Shown here in pieces: positions 27,745 to 37,170 of a stretch of 41,686 bases of DNA. Within the stretch, counting starts at the first letter, position 1, and every line of letters begins with the position of its first letter. The translations under genes were made by a program, and so were the position numbers. Source of the stretch: a virus. Below the pieces are notes generated by a model. That model searched no databases. It was not told where the DNA came from and was given only the letters and a program-made list of their open reading frames with translations. Where the stretch lies: positions 1-41,686 of the IMG/VR virus record IMGVR_UViG_3300044678_001403; one strand, written 5' to 3'.

Positions 27745-30700
27745 TTACTTCTTTTCCTGCTCAAACTTTCTCTGTGCGTAGAACTTCACATACGGACGCA
27801 GGTTCTTGACTGTATCCGCGTTGGTTCCTCTGAGAAGCTCTGCTGCAAGTCTTGGATTTGTCTGGGCTTCAGCAAGTATTTTCAGCGCGGCTCTTGAGGA
27901 ATCACCCCTGTAGGTCATTGTAAGCAGATTCGCAATCGAACCGAAGATTTTATTGACCGCTGACACCTCATTTGCGCCCATGCCTGTTGCAATGCGTTGC
28001 AGTGCTCCAAGAGCGTTGTTCTTGTTGATTTCAGAAAGCGAGTCCTTGAGGGAGGTGCGCAGTGCTGTTTGGGATTGACCGGCAGTTGCTCTACCGGCTC
28101 GCGCCATGACTTCGTACTGGCGCCGTATGATGTCGAGCGCACGCATCTCTCTGGAGTTTGCTCCGTAAACCGCCTCGAGCACCTGCCTAGGCTCTGCTCC
28201 TTGCGTGAGGAAATCATTCATGCGTCCAGCCAAACCAGCAAACTCCTCCATGGTTACTGGGCCTTCAGCGTTGAGCGTCGTCTCAACTCGCGTGCTCGAG
28301 CGAAAGCGATCATTGAGATAGTTGCTTACAGCGTTTCTGAAGCCTTGTATTGCTTCTGGATTTCCGCGCAAATCTCGCATTAACGCTGCGGCTGTATCGG
28401 CCGGATTCGGTGAATCGAACACTGACTGAACGGCAGACTGCGGTGAACGTCCAAGGATTCGGTTGGCCGCGTTGGCTTGGATGCGTTCCTGTTCGGTTCT
28501 GAAGGTCTCACGTGCAGCTCTTCTTCGCTCTTGCTCAACCTGAATCTCACGCTGTCTTGCACCGGTCTCTTGCGCTGTCCTCTCTTGGCGCATTGCACCA
28601 ACTCGCTCGCGAGCGGCGCCTCTTGCTTCAGTAGCTACCTCAACTCCTGCTCTGGCCTCACGAACACCGGCCTGCGCGTCACGCACTGCCTGCATCGCTT
28701 CAGGGAAGACTCTAGCAAAGTCACGGTTCTTTTGATCCATGGACCAGTTGTCCATGGCAGTTGTGGTTGGAGAAGCGCCGACCTGTTCAGCGAACTTGTC
28801 AACGAACCACTGGTTAACCGCGTTGAGCGCGTTTGCATCGCCTTTGACTGAGTCGCGAAGCTGTAAGAGCGATTCCTCGTTCTTGGTGTAGGCGTCAATG
28901 GTCTTACTGTTCGCTGTTGTCTTGCTGGCTTCTGGAGCCACAACGCCAGCCGCAGGCCCGTCGATGTACCGCTGTGCATACTCAAAGAATAGCCTGTTGG
29001 CATCGCGGAACAACTCTGACGCCCTTCCAGCAGACTCCAAGTCAGCGCGAAGAGCGTCCTTTACCTGCTGAAGCCATCCCTTGAACGTGCGGTTGTCTGT
29101 GTCCGAAAGCTCGCCAGAGATGTTCCGGTAGTTTGAATCAATGTCTTCAACCCGAAGCTGTCTGTTAGGCTCAGGGTTGTCAACGTATGCATCAAGCATC
29201 CGCTCGATGTGCCCCGGAAGTCTGCCAATTCCAGCCTGCCGACGCGCTCTTGTCAGGGCGTCGATCGTGTTCGTGAAGTCAACGGCAAGCTCACCGGCTT
29301 CTTCTCTTGCTCTGCCATACGCTCTATCAACCTGAGCTTTTTCTTCAGCGGCATTGCGTTGGAGAACTGACTCAACCGTTCTGCTAAAGTCTGCACGCGA
29401 GCGCCCCTGTTGTGCCTGTGCGAACTGTCCAAGCGTGCGCTCAAGCGTTGCCCTGCTCGCGGCCAGAGCGGTATCTGCGTTTAGAAGACCGCTTTCAGCA
29501 TCAGCAAAGTTCTGTCTGGACTGCGCGACGGCTTCCTCAAAAGCAGCCAAAGCCCGCTGATTACCGGCTACAATAGCATTCTCACGGGCTGCTTCAGCAG
29601 CGCGAATGAGATTGTCGTGCTGTTGCTGGATAACCGCCTGAGCTTCCTGAATGCCAGCTGCCCCTTGCGGGGCCAAGGATTGCCCTAAATCGCGTGCAAT
29701 TGCTGCCCGTGACTGCTGACGCACTTCGCGAAGTCTGGCCCCTTCCTGCGAGTTTACGAGGGCTTCCTGAAGCCCAAGCAGACCTTCGTTGCCTGACACC
29801 TCGCCAGCGAAAAGTTGTGCGCCCGGACTCGTTGCTGTTCCTGTCTCGATTGCACGGGCAGCTGCTTCGATGCGTTGCGGAACTTCCTGTGGCGTTTGCG
29901 CGGTTGCTCCGGCGAACTCGCGCATGGTGCGCTGCGCAGACTCGCGAGCGGCAATATCGGTGCGCTGCGCTCTGGGCGTCATTATCGCTCGTCCAAGAGC
30001 CGTTGGACGCGTCACAGCCCCAAGTGCGGCGCTTTCAATGGCGCCATTGAGGATTTCCTGTCCAGATGGGAGTCTGCCGTCCAGCGCCGCTGAAACAAAG
30101 CCACCGGCAGCACCGGCAGCTGCTCCAATGGTAAGTTCTTGAGCAAGCAATCTTCTAGCCGCGCCTACGGCCTGCTGGGTTCCCATTCCAGCCACAGTTG
30201 CAAGTTTGCCTACAGACGGAACACCCATCGTCAGGGATGGCGCAAAACTTCCAGCCGTGCGTGCCGCCGATGTCAGTCTTTGCGATTCATCAAACGCCCG
30301 CTGAGCGGCCTGTGCTTCTGTTTCAGGCAGCAACTCCTGCTGGAGTTTGCCAGCTACAGCGCCACCGGCAACCGCGCCTCCGATTGCTCCCACTGGCCCC
30401 ATCGTTCCTCCAAGGAATCCGCCAACCGCCCCACCAATTGTTGGAACAATCTGTTCGGTAGCACCGCGGGTCGCAGCCCCCAGCATACTCGGCTCTTTCT
30501 CCTGCTTGTACTTCTCCCATGCGCCAGCAAGCGTTGGCGAGGCTTGTGGATCAAACGAAGATGCGATGTCGATGCCGCCTTTGGCTACAAGGTTGTCGAA
30601 AAAGTCCCTTGTGGACTTGCTGCCAGCTGTCTTTTTGAACGACTCAACTTCCGTTGCGGTTGGAGTCTCGCCGGTCTGCGCCTTACGAAGTTCTGCGATG

Positions 30701-30951
30701 AGTTCCCGCGATACGTTCTTGTTCAGATTCGCCTCTTGCCTTGCCGCTTCACCATAGAACGGTTGCGGCTGGAGTTCTTCTGGAGGTCGCTCGATACCGG
30801 ATTCTCCAGCTGGAAGAGCGGCTTCTTGGCGGGCGCGATCCTGAGCCTGTTTGAATTTTACCAATTCCTGCGCGAAGTAAGTCGCGTTTTCGGTATCTCC
30901 ATTCTCTCTGGCAAGGTCAAACGCCTTCGCCAAATCTTCTACCGTTGCCAT
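27745..30951 (-). CDS. Large DNA-ejection (internal virion) protein
   Basis: 1068 residues. The N-terminal region is charged (MATVEDLAKAFDLARENGDT). A glycine-rich hydrophobic stretch (about 165-200, FLGGTMGPVGAIGGAVAGGA) could insert in membrane. The rest is Ala/Gln/Arg-rich helix and coiled coil, with long repeats of EARAG/AQ type. Size, composition and position at the end of a three-gene row after the tail genes match P22-type ejection proteins (gp16-like), which leave the capsid with the DNA to build a conduit across the envelope. ATG 30951 has GGAGG upstream, inside the end of the previous gene. Confidence 0.75.
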   Translation of the reverse strand: MATVEDLAKAFDLARENGDTENATYFAQELVKFKQAQDRARQEAALPAGESGIERPPEELQPQPFYGEAARQEANLNKNVSRELIAELRKAQTGETPTATEVESFKKTAGSKSTRDFFDNLVAKGGIDIASSFDPQASPTLAGAWEKYKQEKEPSMLGAATRGATEQIVPTIGGAVGGFLGGTMGPVGAIGGAVAGGAVAGKLQQELLPETEAQAAQRAFDESQRLTSAARTAGSFAPSLTMGVPSVGKLATVAGMGTQQAVGAARRLLAQELTIGAAAGAAGGFVSAALDGRLPSGQEILNGAIESAALGAVTRPTALGRAIMTPRAQRTDIAARESAQRTMREFAGATAQTPQEVPQRIEAAARAIETGTATSPGAQLFAGEVSGNEGLLGLQEALVNSQEGARLREVRQQSRAAIARDLGQSLAPQGAAGIQEAQAVIQQQHDNLIRAAEAARENAIVAGNQRALAAFEEAVAQSRQNFADAESGLLNADTALAASRATLERTLGQFAQAQQGRSRADFSRTVESVLQRNAAEEKAQVDRAYGRAREEAGELAVDFTNTIDALTRARRQAGIGRLPGHIERMLDAYVDNPEPNRQLRVEDIDSNYRNISGELSDTDNRTFKGWLQQVKDALRADLESAGRASELFRDANRLFFEYAQRYIDGPAAGVVAPEASKTTANSKTIDAYTKNEESLLQLRDSVKGDANALNAVNQWFVDKFAEQVGASPTTTAMDNWSMDQKNRDFARVFPEAMQAVRDAQAGVREARAGVEVATEARGAARERVGAMRQERTAQETGARQREIQVEQERRRAARETFRTEQERIQANAANRILGRSPQSAVQSVFDSPNPADTAAALMRDLRGNPEAIQGFRNAVSNYLNDRFRSSTRVETTLNAEGPVTMEEFAGLAGRMNDFLTQGAEPRQVLEAVYGANSREMRALDIIRRQYEVMARAGRATAGQSQTALRTSLKDSLSEINKNNALGALQRIATGMGANEVSAVNKIFGSIANLLTMTYRGDSSRAALKILAEAQTNPRLAAELLRGTNADTVKNLRPYVKFYAQRKFEQEKK

Positions 30952-30954
30952 TTT

Positions 30955-32550
30955 CTACTTACCTCCTTTCCGAAGGTATTCTGCTGCTATCTCAAAAATA
31001 TCATTTCCAACATTTTTGAAATCAGGCGCTTGACCACCTTCTGGAGGCCGTTGACTAATAGCATCCATCTTACGCTTCTCAACTGCATTAGACTCTTCCC
31101 GCATCTGTTCGAAGAAGTCCGTTGAGCCTAGTTGTTTTACGATTCTTTTTTTGAAATCAGGAAAGGATTCTCCCTTCTTGATAGGGATTCCAGCAATACT
31201 GGTGTCCTCTTGAGCTTTTCGCGCCAACCCAATGTTTGTAGCCCACTCAACTTGTGCTTGTTCGTAATTTTCGGCTCTTGCAGTGGTGTTTACTACTGCC
31301 TTCAGATAATCTTTCAAGATAACGGGAGATGCCGTTTTTGATGGCATTGCGCTTAATGCACGAGCCGTTTCAGTGTTCGACATTGCCCCAGAGCCAGGAG
31401 CTGCTTGTTTCCAGTTACGCAGAGCCTGAGCGTCAAGCATTCCGCCTATCTGCGTTCTGAATTGCGTCACATCATCCCCGCCAAAAAACCGAGTAATTGC
31501 TTCTTTTACTTGAGCGGGAGCCCCACTGTCTAAATTCAATTCCTCTGCTTTCTTGTAAAGATCAAGAGCATTGTTTGCAGTTTCATTCATTTTGATTGAT
31601 GAATCCGCATAACTCTCAACCACCTTCTCGTCTATTTTATCGAGAGGTCTTCCAACACCTGATTCTCCTTGAGCTTTTTTCCCAAAAGCTGTTTCCCTTT
31701 CTGTTTCAGCCTTGGTTTTCTTGAGCTTGAAATACGTTTCAGCAGTATCTCCAATCATCTTTCCAATGGAAGATTGGCCAAGCAAATTGGAAAGTTCTGT
31801 GCCACGAAGATACCATCCTGTTTGATCAAGAGTTCCTTCTTTGTTTTGCTTCTTAATGCTCTCCAGTTCTTTTGATACAATCTCTCCAAGATTTTTGTTT
31901 TGAGGATTTTCACTGTTCTTCAATCCATCCACAAGGCTTTGAAGACGATTGATTGCAGTTGCATTGTCACCGCCAAGCCCCGCTGTCGTTACCATTGAAA
32001 TCTGTTTTCCAAATTCGGAACGAACTGGATCTGGAACTGCTGCAATCGCGCTGCGAAACATATTTCCCTCTTGCGGGTTCAGCATATACGAGAGAACAAG
32101 CGCATCGTTTACCGTTTTCTTGTCTTCAGGACGTATCTCCCCTTGCTCAAGCAATGGTCCAATCTTTGTCGCAGTAATGGCCTGAGCAAGTTGTGGGAAC
32201 TTTGAAACAAACCCTGGGCTTGCATTCGGAAGCAGTGTGGCAATTTCTGCTGGGCTTTTGCCTTCAGAGATTGCAATCGCAAGATTCCTGTCTGCCTCCT
32301 GTTGTTTTGTGAACTCTCCAAACCTTGCTTCTTCTCGGGACGCCGCAGCCGCGCTCTGAGACATCTGCTGTTGAGTAGAAGCAAGGTTTGCCTGCGCCTG
32401 TTGAACTTGCAAAGGAGCAAGTTGCTGCATCAAAGCTGACCTGTCTTGGGCCTCAACAATGTTCTGCAACGCTCCAATTTTCTGCATCATGCCAGCACCA
32501 AACCCTGTTGGTTGCGGTATGTTTATCGAGTAATCAAATTTAGAGGCCAT
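30955..32550 (-). CDS. DNA-ejection protein (coiled coil)
   Basis: 531 residues, Gln/Ala/Ser/Lys-rich, with long helices (LQVQQAQANLASTQQQMSQS at about 47-66, and a region about 265-330). No enzyme motif. Position between the 363- and 1068-residue proteins suggests the gp20-like member of the ejection set. Its last codons (LRKGGK) encode an AAGGAGG ribosome site for the next gene, which starts 3 bases later. The DNA here is somewhat AT-richer than the large ejection gene. Confidence 0.7.
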   Translation of the reverse strand: MASKFDYSINIPQPTGFGAGMMQKIGALQNIVEAQDRSALMQQLAPLQVQQAQANLASTQQQMSQSAAAASREEARFGEFTKQQEADRNLAIAISEGKSPAEIATLLPNASPGFVSKFPQLAQAITATKIGPLLEQGEIRPEDKKTVNDALVLSYMLNPQEGNMFRSAIAAVPDPVRSEFGKQISMVTTAGLGGDNATAINRLQSLVDGLKNSENPQNKNLGEIVSKELESIKKQNKEGTLDQTGWYLRGTELSNLLGQSSIGKMIGDTAETYFKLKKTKAETERETAFGKKAQGESGVGRPLDKIDEKVVESYADSSIKMNETANNALDLYKKAEELNLDSGAPAQVKEAITRFFGGDDVTQFRTQIGGMLDAQALRNWKQAAPGSGAMSNTETARALSAMPSKTASPVILKDYLKAVVNTTARAENYEQAQVEWATNIGLARKAQEDTSIAGIPIKKGESFPDFKKRIVKQLGSTDFFEQMREESNAVEKRKMDAISQRPPEGGQAPDFKNVGNDIFEIAAEYLRKGGK

Positions 32551-32556
32551 ACGCTT

Positions 32557-33648
32557 TTAGAACAATCCGAACATCTTTTGCTGAGGCATACCTCTCATTT
32601 CACGAACGAAGTTTTGTGCCCCGAATGTCTGTGCGTAATCACCAAGAGCGCCAACAGCACCCATGAGACCTTGGTTTTGAGCGTTTGCTGCGCCAATGAT
32701 TCCAGCCGCTCCAGCAGCGCCTCTATCCGAGTAGAGACCGGCGATTGCATTGCCTGCTGATGTTGCCGCAGCACCGGTTCCAGCGGCTGAAGCTTGACCG
32801 ATGTTGAGCAGGCTTTGCGCTGCTGTTTGACCGACGTTGGTCAATCCCCCAAGTCGGGCATACGTTTGATCGATGAGCGAGTTGAGAAGCTGCGGACGAA
32901 AACGCGCAATCGCGCTTTGCGTGTCATCAGCTCCCCTTCGACCGGTGGCAGATGCGGTTGCGAGCAAACCGGCTTCCCCCTGCTTGGCGAGCTCTTGGAA
33001 CAGTGGCCCCTGCTCAATCTGCTGGATGGCTTGGCGCTGTTGCTCCATGCCCATCTGCTCGTACTGCTTGTCCTCAAGGACTGGTTTAAGGAGAGCCTGC
33101 TGTTGATTATACCCCTGCGTTTCGATGTCTCGAATGCCCTTATCTGTGGCAAGCTGGAAGTTGGAAATAAGGTCTTCACGAGCTTGTTTGATTGCCGTTT
33201 TGCCCTTTTGCCCTTCTGCAAGAGTTGGTTTTTTGTACGCTGCTGACTTCTTAAAGAGCTCTAGTTCCTGCTTTCTATTGCGCTCGTACTCATCAATGTT
33301 TTGCTCAGTGATGTCAGATAACTGCCTGTAATCTGTCCCCTGATATACATTGAAGAGTGCCTGTTGGCGTGCTTGTTCGCCGCCGAGACCAACAAGCCGT
33401 TGCATCTGCTGAATCGCCCCTGGGCCAGCCGCGATGTACGGCTGCGTCAAATCAGGCCGTCCAGCCGAGACGTATGGAGCAAGGATTTTTTGAACAAAAT
33501 CAAACTGACGCTTTTGCTCTTCAATGCCTTGGTCAATGCCTTTTTGCTGAGCTTTTGCTGCTTCGCTGGCAGCCTTAGCAGAACGTCTTCCAGAATAAAT
33601 TGATGCTCCTCCCGCTAATGCAAGTGTTCCTGTCACTGGGTCTGGCAT
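32557..33648 (-). CDS. DNA-transfer or ejection protein (P22 gp7-like position)
   Basis: 363 residues. The N-terminal 45 include the motif LALAGGASIYSGRRSAKAAS, typical of phage DNA-transfer proteins, followed by helices (about 40-230) with many Gln. A Gly/Ala-rich C-terminal third follows (AAGTGAAATSAGNAIAGLYS). ATG 33648 lies within the end of the preceding gene (16-base overlap) after AAAGGAG. It is the first of the three ejection-type genes. Confidence 0.7.
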   Translation of the reverse strand: MPDPVTGTLALAGGASIYSGRRSAKAASEAAKAQQKGIDQGIEEQKRQFDFVQKILAPYVSAGRPDLTQPYIAAGPGAIQQMQRLVGLGGEQARQQALFNVYQGTDYRQLSDITEQNIDEYERNRKQELELFKKSAAYKKPTLAEGQKGKTAIKQAREDLISNFQLATDKGIRDIETQGYNQQQALLKPVLEDKQYEQMGMEQQRQAIQQIEQGPLFQELAKQGEAGLLATASATGRRGADDTQSAIARFRPQLLNSLIDQTYARLGGLTNVGQTAAQSLLNIGQASAAGTGAAATSAGNAIAGLYSDRGAAGAAGIIGAANAQNQGLMGAVGALGDYAQTFGAQNFVREMRGMPQQKMFGLF

Positions 33649-34091
33649 AGAAACTCCTTTCTGTAATCTTCAAATGTTTCGCCGTAAAACTTCATTACTT
33701 TCTCGGCGTTTTGGGTTGCGAACTCAATGCCATGGCAGACGTGAGTCACGAACAGAATAAGGTCATAGAACCCTGCTCTCCAAGCGTAGGACATCTCTGT
33801 TGCTCTTCCGGCTCGCTCGGCTTGATCAGATGCCTGCCATTTCAAGAACAGGTTTACCATTACCGGAATCAACAACGCCGAGTTTATGGAGTAGAACCGG
33901 TTTAGCGGCATTGCCACCATCGTGTTCCAGATACACCGGTCGAGTTCTTTGCGCGGCACCGCATCGCCATCTGCAACGTCATCGAACACCTGCATCACTT
34001 GCCAAAACGACATCAACCAGTCCTGTGCGTCCTCGGGAAGAAGAAGCACCTCTGCAAACAGACACCGGAATGATTCTTCAGCGGAAGTCAT
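33633..34091 (-). CDS. Conserved-type hypothetical phage protein, all-alpha
   Basis: 152 residues, predicted as helices. FWQVMQVFDDVADGDAVPR (about 29-47), LNRFYSINSALLIPVMVNLF (about 62-81) and MSYAWRAGFYDLILFVTHVC (about 99-118) look like a conserved phage protein of unknown role. The DDVAD stretch resembles the aspartate-rich motif of isoprenoid synthases, but the protein is half their length. It lies in the tail region before the ejection genes. Confidence 0.65.
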   Translation of the reverse strand: MTSAEESFRCLFAEVLLLPEDAQDWLMSFWQVMQVFDDVADGDAVPRKELDRCIWNTMVAMPLNRFYSINSALLIPVMVNLFLKWQASDQAERAGRATEMSYAWRAGFYDLILFVTHVCHGIEFATQNAEKVMKFYGETFEDYRKEFLCQTQ

Positions 34092-34093
34092 CT

Positions 34094-34429
34094 CTACGTC
34101 ACTTCCCTCCCAGAAGCCATGATAGTCAGCGAGGTCGCTGCGCTTGCGGTTGTGGAGATGATGCCACCGGACTCAAGAACCTGCCCGACGAGCTCTGGGC
34201 AGGTGTAGGTCTCATTGGGCACAACGACCTTCGAGGAAAGAATCTTGTTGCTGTTTACGGCTGTGCCCGAGGGCGTAATCAGGTTCACCGTGATGGACGC
34301 ATTCGCCGCAGAGGTGTTTGTCACCGTGAACTTGTCGATGATGCACTTGCAGTTCGACGCAAGGTACTGGGCTGTCGCAGCAGCCTCGGCCTGCTTGGGC
34401 GGGATGATGTTTTTGACGGTTACAGCCAT
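34094..34429 (-). CDS. Virion-associated beta-sandwich-like protein
   Basis: 111 residues, beta-rich, without charged helices. CKCIIDKFTVTNTSAANASI (about 27-46) followed by VNLITPSG looks like a small immunoglobulin- or jelly-roll-type fold, as in many phage head or tail decoration proteins. It starts 1 base after the C1q-like gene and stops 2 bases before the next start, inside the late unit. Exact position in the virion is unknown. Confidence 0.6.
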   Translation of the reverse strand: MAVTVKNIIPPKQAEAAATAQYLASNCKCIIDKFTVTNTSAANASITVNLITPSGTAVNSNKILSSKVVVPNETYTCPELVGQVLESGGIISTTASAATSLTIMASGREVT

Positions 34430-34430
34430 G

Positions 34431-35177
34431 TTAGGAGATGTTGTTGGTCACGGACAGGATTGCAGACGGTATACTTGGCACCGGTGGGGCTGCGGCAAAG
34501 GCTTGGATTGTAATGTCCGTAGTGTCAACAGACCAAACGAGCTCCAAGTAATCTCCCGCGTTCATTCTATACACGAAGTTCCATGCCGCAACACTTTCTG
34601 CGTTGTTGCCTTGAATGCGGATTTGGGTGGCCGAGTTGGCTTGGTCAACGCCGTTGATTCGCGCCCACAAGTAGAACAGGCCAACGCCTCCGGACACTTT
34701 GTCCAGTTGCAGTGAGAACTGGAAGTTGTAGATGCCCTCAGACTCAACGTAAATGCGGCTTGCAGGCGTTCCAGTGCTCACGCCGAAGCTGAGGTCGGTT
34801 GAGTTGAACGTGACCGCGTACGCCGTGTTTATGGCCGCTGCCGTCTGCGTTGTGGTGTCGTAGAAGGTTCCGTAACGGGGAGCCTTGCGTTGTTCCACTG
34901 GTGGGGCTTGCGAGAGCAGGGCTACCTGCTGGGCTAGTTCAGCAATCTGGTTAGCCTGCTGCGCAGGCGCTGTAGAAGCGAGTTCGATGACGCTGCGCAG
35001 AGCTTCAACCGTATCAAGCGCCTGTTGCGCAGACGTCTGAGAGTTATACGAGTCAATGGCGTTGGCGTCGATTTCGGCTGGGACGTAATCGAAGAGTTGC
35101 TCGAAGGCGCGGATAAGGCGCTGGTCGGGCAAGAACTTGGCAAGGTCATTCCGGTTTGGCTTGATGGAGTTCGCCAT
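34431..35177 (-). CDS. Tail-associated protein with C1q/TNF-like domain
   Basis: 248 residues. Helical N-terminus (about 1-100, with an Ala/Gln-rich coiled-coil stretch QANQIAELAQQVALLSQA), then a beta-sandwich: IYNFQFSLQLDKVSGG, LFYLWARINGVDQANS and FVYRMNAGDYLELVWSV. These strand patterns are those of C1q-like trimers in phage tail proteins, so a trimeric receptor-binding or decoration role is likely. It directly precedes the gp10-like gene in map order and follows it in transcription. Confidence 0.7.
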   Translation of the reverse strand: MANSIKPNRNDLAKFLPDQRLIRAFEQLFDYVPAEIDANAIDSYNSQTSAQQALDTVEALRSVIELASTAPAQQANQIAELAQQVALLSQAPPVEQRKAPRYGTFYDTTTQTAAAINTAYAVTFNSTDLSFGVSTGTPASRIYVESEGIYNFQFSLQLDKVSGGVGLFYLWARINGVDQANSATQIRIQGNNAESVAAWNFVYRMNAGDYLELVWSVDTTDITIQAFAAAPPVPSIPSAILSVTNNIS

Positions 35178-36578
35178 TTACCACACAAGCGGCTCAAGCC
35201 GCGCCTCCAAGATTGCTACAGACAAGTGCGCGTCGCTTGTCCCGCGAAACCGGTACGTTCTCCAGTCGCCCATGCGACCGTTGCGCATCCACGTGAGGCG
35301 CTTGTTGCGATCCCCAATGCGCCCTGCGCTGATACCGCGCTCCTGCGAGTAGGTGATGCCGTCCGCTGAGTAGCTCGCGAAGATGGTGGGGTTCACGCCC
35401 AAGGCAACCCGCCCTGTCAGGGCGACAAGCTCAAGCTCATGGAAGATGGCGCCCTTGCCTTCGTTGTAGAAGATTTGGGTCTCGAACTGCCACCCGATGC
35501 GCTCGCCCCACAGCGAGGAGATGTCGTATACCGCATATCCCAAGTTGGGAGCTGACGTGTCACCGCAAATCCACTTGTCGTAGGCGTTGATGAAGTTGCG
35601 TGCGCGGTAGCTGCTGTTGCCGTAAAGACCGTCTGCCAGCGTGAACCAGATGGCCTGCTCGGCAATCTGGGAGGCCGAGCCGTCGTACACTAGCGTGTGG
35701 TCTGGAAGGTGGATGTAGAGATGGTTAAGTCCGTTGTAGACCCGTGCCTCACAGATAGTCGTAGCCAGAGCAGTTTCAGTGTAAGTTGCCAGAATCTGGT
35801 CAATCTCACGGGTAGAGATTTTGACGGTGTTTGCTCCTGACGCCAGCCACACCGAGATGCCCTCGTTTCTCCCGCCTCCGACGAAAGCCACAGAATCCAG
35901 ATATACGCAGCAGGAGTACGTTCCGACTCCACCCCGTTGTATCTGGGCTCCTTCGATGCGTGCGAACGGGAAGGAAAGAATGTCCCCTCCGACGTTGTTA
36001 AAGAGCTCGATGGTGTGTCGGTTAATCGCATAGACCTCGTTCCGAAACTTCTGGATGGACGTGATGGGATCGGGGTCAGCCTCGGACGTTGCCTTGGCCT
36101 GAACGATGGTCGGGTTCACCAAGTTCGTCGTAGCGATGAAGTTCCCGTCTGTTAAGAAGAAGTAGCCGTCCACCCAGCAGAAGTCCGTGATTGGCCCCAT
36201 GCCTGTAGTCGTCAGGCTGGTGAGCGTGGAACCGTCCCAGTAGTACAGCGTGCCGCTGGAGAGAATGGCGAGCAGGGTTTCTGAGTAGTCAAGTGTTACT
36301 TGACCACTGCCGCCGACGTCCGCAAGAACCACCACGTTCCCAAGCGAGCTTACCGAGACGAGCTTGGTGCCCATCACGCGGTAGAGAACACCGTTCCACT
36401 CGATGCCGCCTCGGTCTACCCCAGGGCCTACCGCGAAGTGTTTGATGCCGTCAGCGGGGCGCAGATACCCGTTGCTCAAGCCCGAGGGCTGGATGACCGG
36501 TATCAGGTTACGCGGATAGCTGCGGCGGAAGTCGCCGGCTGCGTCCGTGTAGATGCCGCTGAGCAGTGGAACTTGCAT
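35178..36578 (-). CDS. Packaged-DNA stabilisation protein, P22 gp10-like
   Basis: 466 residues, close to 472 for P22 gp10. The start MQVPLLSGIYTDAAGDFRRS, then PRNLIPVIQPSGLSNGYLRP and ADGIKHFAVGPG, matches the gp10 family. The rest has beta-propeller-like repeats. gp10 binds below gp4 and closes the portal channel after packaging. It shares the late unit with the gp4-like gene (39271). ATG 36578 overlaps the stop of the small basic gene upstream. Confidence 0.9.
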   Translation of the reverse strand: MQVPLLSGIYTDAAGDFRRSYPRNLIPVIQPSGLSNGYLRPADGIKHFAVGPGVDRGGIEWNGVLYRVMGTKLVSVSSLGNVVVLADVGGSGQVTLDYSETLLAILSSGTLYYWDGSTLTSLTTTGMGPITDFCWVDGYFFLTDGNFIATTNLVNPTIVQAKATSEADPDPITSIQKFRNEVYAINRHTIELFNNVGGDILSFPFARIEGAQIQRGGVGTYSCCVYLDSVAFVGGGRNEGISVWLASGANTVKISTREIDQILATYTETALATTICEARVYNGLNHLYIHLPDHTLVYDGSASQIAEQAIWFTLADGLYGNSSYRARNFINAYDKWICGDTSAPNLGYAVYDISSLWGERIGWQFETQIFYNEGKGAIFHELELVALTGRVALGVNPTIFASYSADGITYSQERGISAGRIGDRNKRLTWMRNGRMGDWRTYRFRGTSDAHLSVAILEARLEPLVW

Positions 36579-36724
36579 TACTTCTTCTTGGCGGTCTTCG
36601 CGGATGCTTTGAACGCTGCCGCAGTCGGCGCTCCCTTGGAGCCTGGCTTGCGCATCTTCTCCTTCGAGCCAGCTTCGATGCGTTCGCGTTTAGCGTGGAT
36701 GTTGGCGTAGAGTCCTTTTTTCAT
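36578..36724 (-). CDS. Small basic phage protein (KKGLYANI type)
   Basis: 48 residues beginning MKKGLYANIHAKRERIEAGS, very rich in Lys. Such short proteins are common in podovirus and siphovirus structural regions; the role is unknown, though DNA or capsid binding is plausible. ATG 36724 overlaps the upstream stop by 4 bases, and its stop touches the gp10-like start. Confidence 0.75.
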   Translation of the reverse strand: MKKGLYANIHAKRERIEAGSKEKMRKPGSKGAPTAAAFKASAKTAKKK

Positions 36725-36993
36725 TTGCAGTTCCAGCGTTTGAGGCTTGCTGCTTTGCGTGTCGGCCTGCCCTTCTCGTCCTTCATGGGCCCCGGCATCC
36801 CGCTCATGCGAGCGCAAAACGATTTCCGACGTGCAGCGTCTTTCTCGGTCTTTGGGTTGGGTGCCGGTGCCTTAAGGTTGCTTCCCGTCTCGCGGTTGTA
36901 CTTGGCGCGGCCCTTGGCAGTGAGTCCTGCTCCCTGAGATACAGGGAGCTTCTCACCGCGGCTGACCGAGAGGTTGACTTGCTTCTTAGGCAT
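36721..36993 (-). CDS. DUF6321-type small basic protein
   Basis: 90 residues from ATG 36993. SQGAGLTAKGRAKYNRETGS (about 19-38) and RRKSFCARMSGMPGPMKD (about 55-72) are the usual marks of this phage family, whose function is unknown. It overlaps both neighbours. An upstream start at 37065 would read through the neighbouring gene and is rejected. Confidence 0.8.
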   Translation of the reverse strand: MPKKQVNLSVSRGEKLPVSQGAGLTAKGRAKYNRETGSNLKAPAPNPKTEKDAARRKSFCARMSGMPGPMKDEKGRPTRKAASLKRWNCK

Positions 36994-37168
36994 CTTCAGG
37001 AGGAGGTGCAAAGGTTCCGTCTGGTTGTTGAATCCAGCCAATGTCACACGGGATATCAGTGACATTTACCAAGCTGGTTCCAGCGGGAGGTGTGTAGGGG
37101 GCAACGCCATCCCAACGGATGATATTCAGCACAACTTTTGTGAGGTCGTCTACAATAGCGTATCTCAT
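36986..37168 (-). CDS. Small tail-region protein
   Basis: 60 residues beginning MRYAIVDDLTKVVLNIIRWD. The pattern IIRWDG...PPAGTSLV...GWIQQPDGTFAPPP is that of short proteins next to phage tail fibres. It follows the glycine-rich protein by 2 bases, so it may be a partner or assembly factor for it. It overlaps the next gene by 8 bases. Confidence 0.7.
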   Translation of the reverse strand: MRYAIVDDLTKVVLNIIRWDGVAPYTPPAGTSLVNVTDIPCDIGWIQQPDGTFAPPPEDA

Positions 37169-37170
37169 AA

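Noticed and set aside
30139-31125. 328-codon plus-strand frame across two ejection genes
   Set aside because: It spans the junction of two real minus genes, with Cys/Arg/Leu-rich composition typical of antisense frames.
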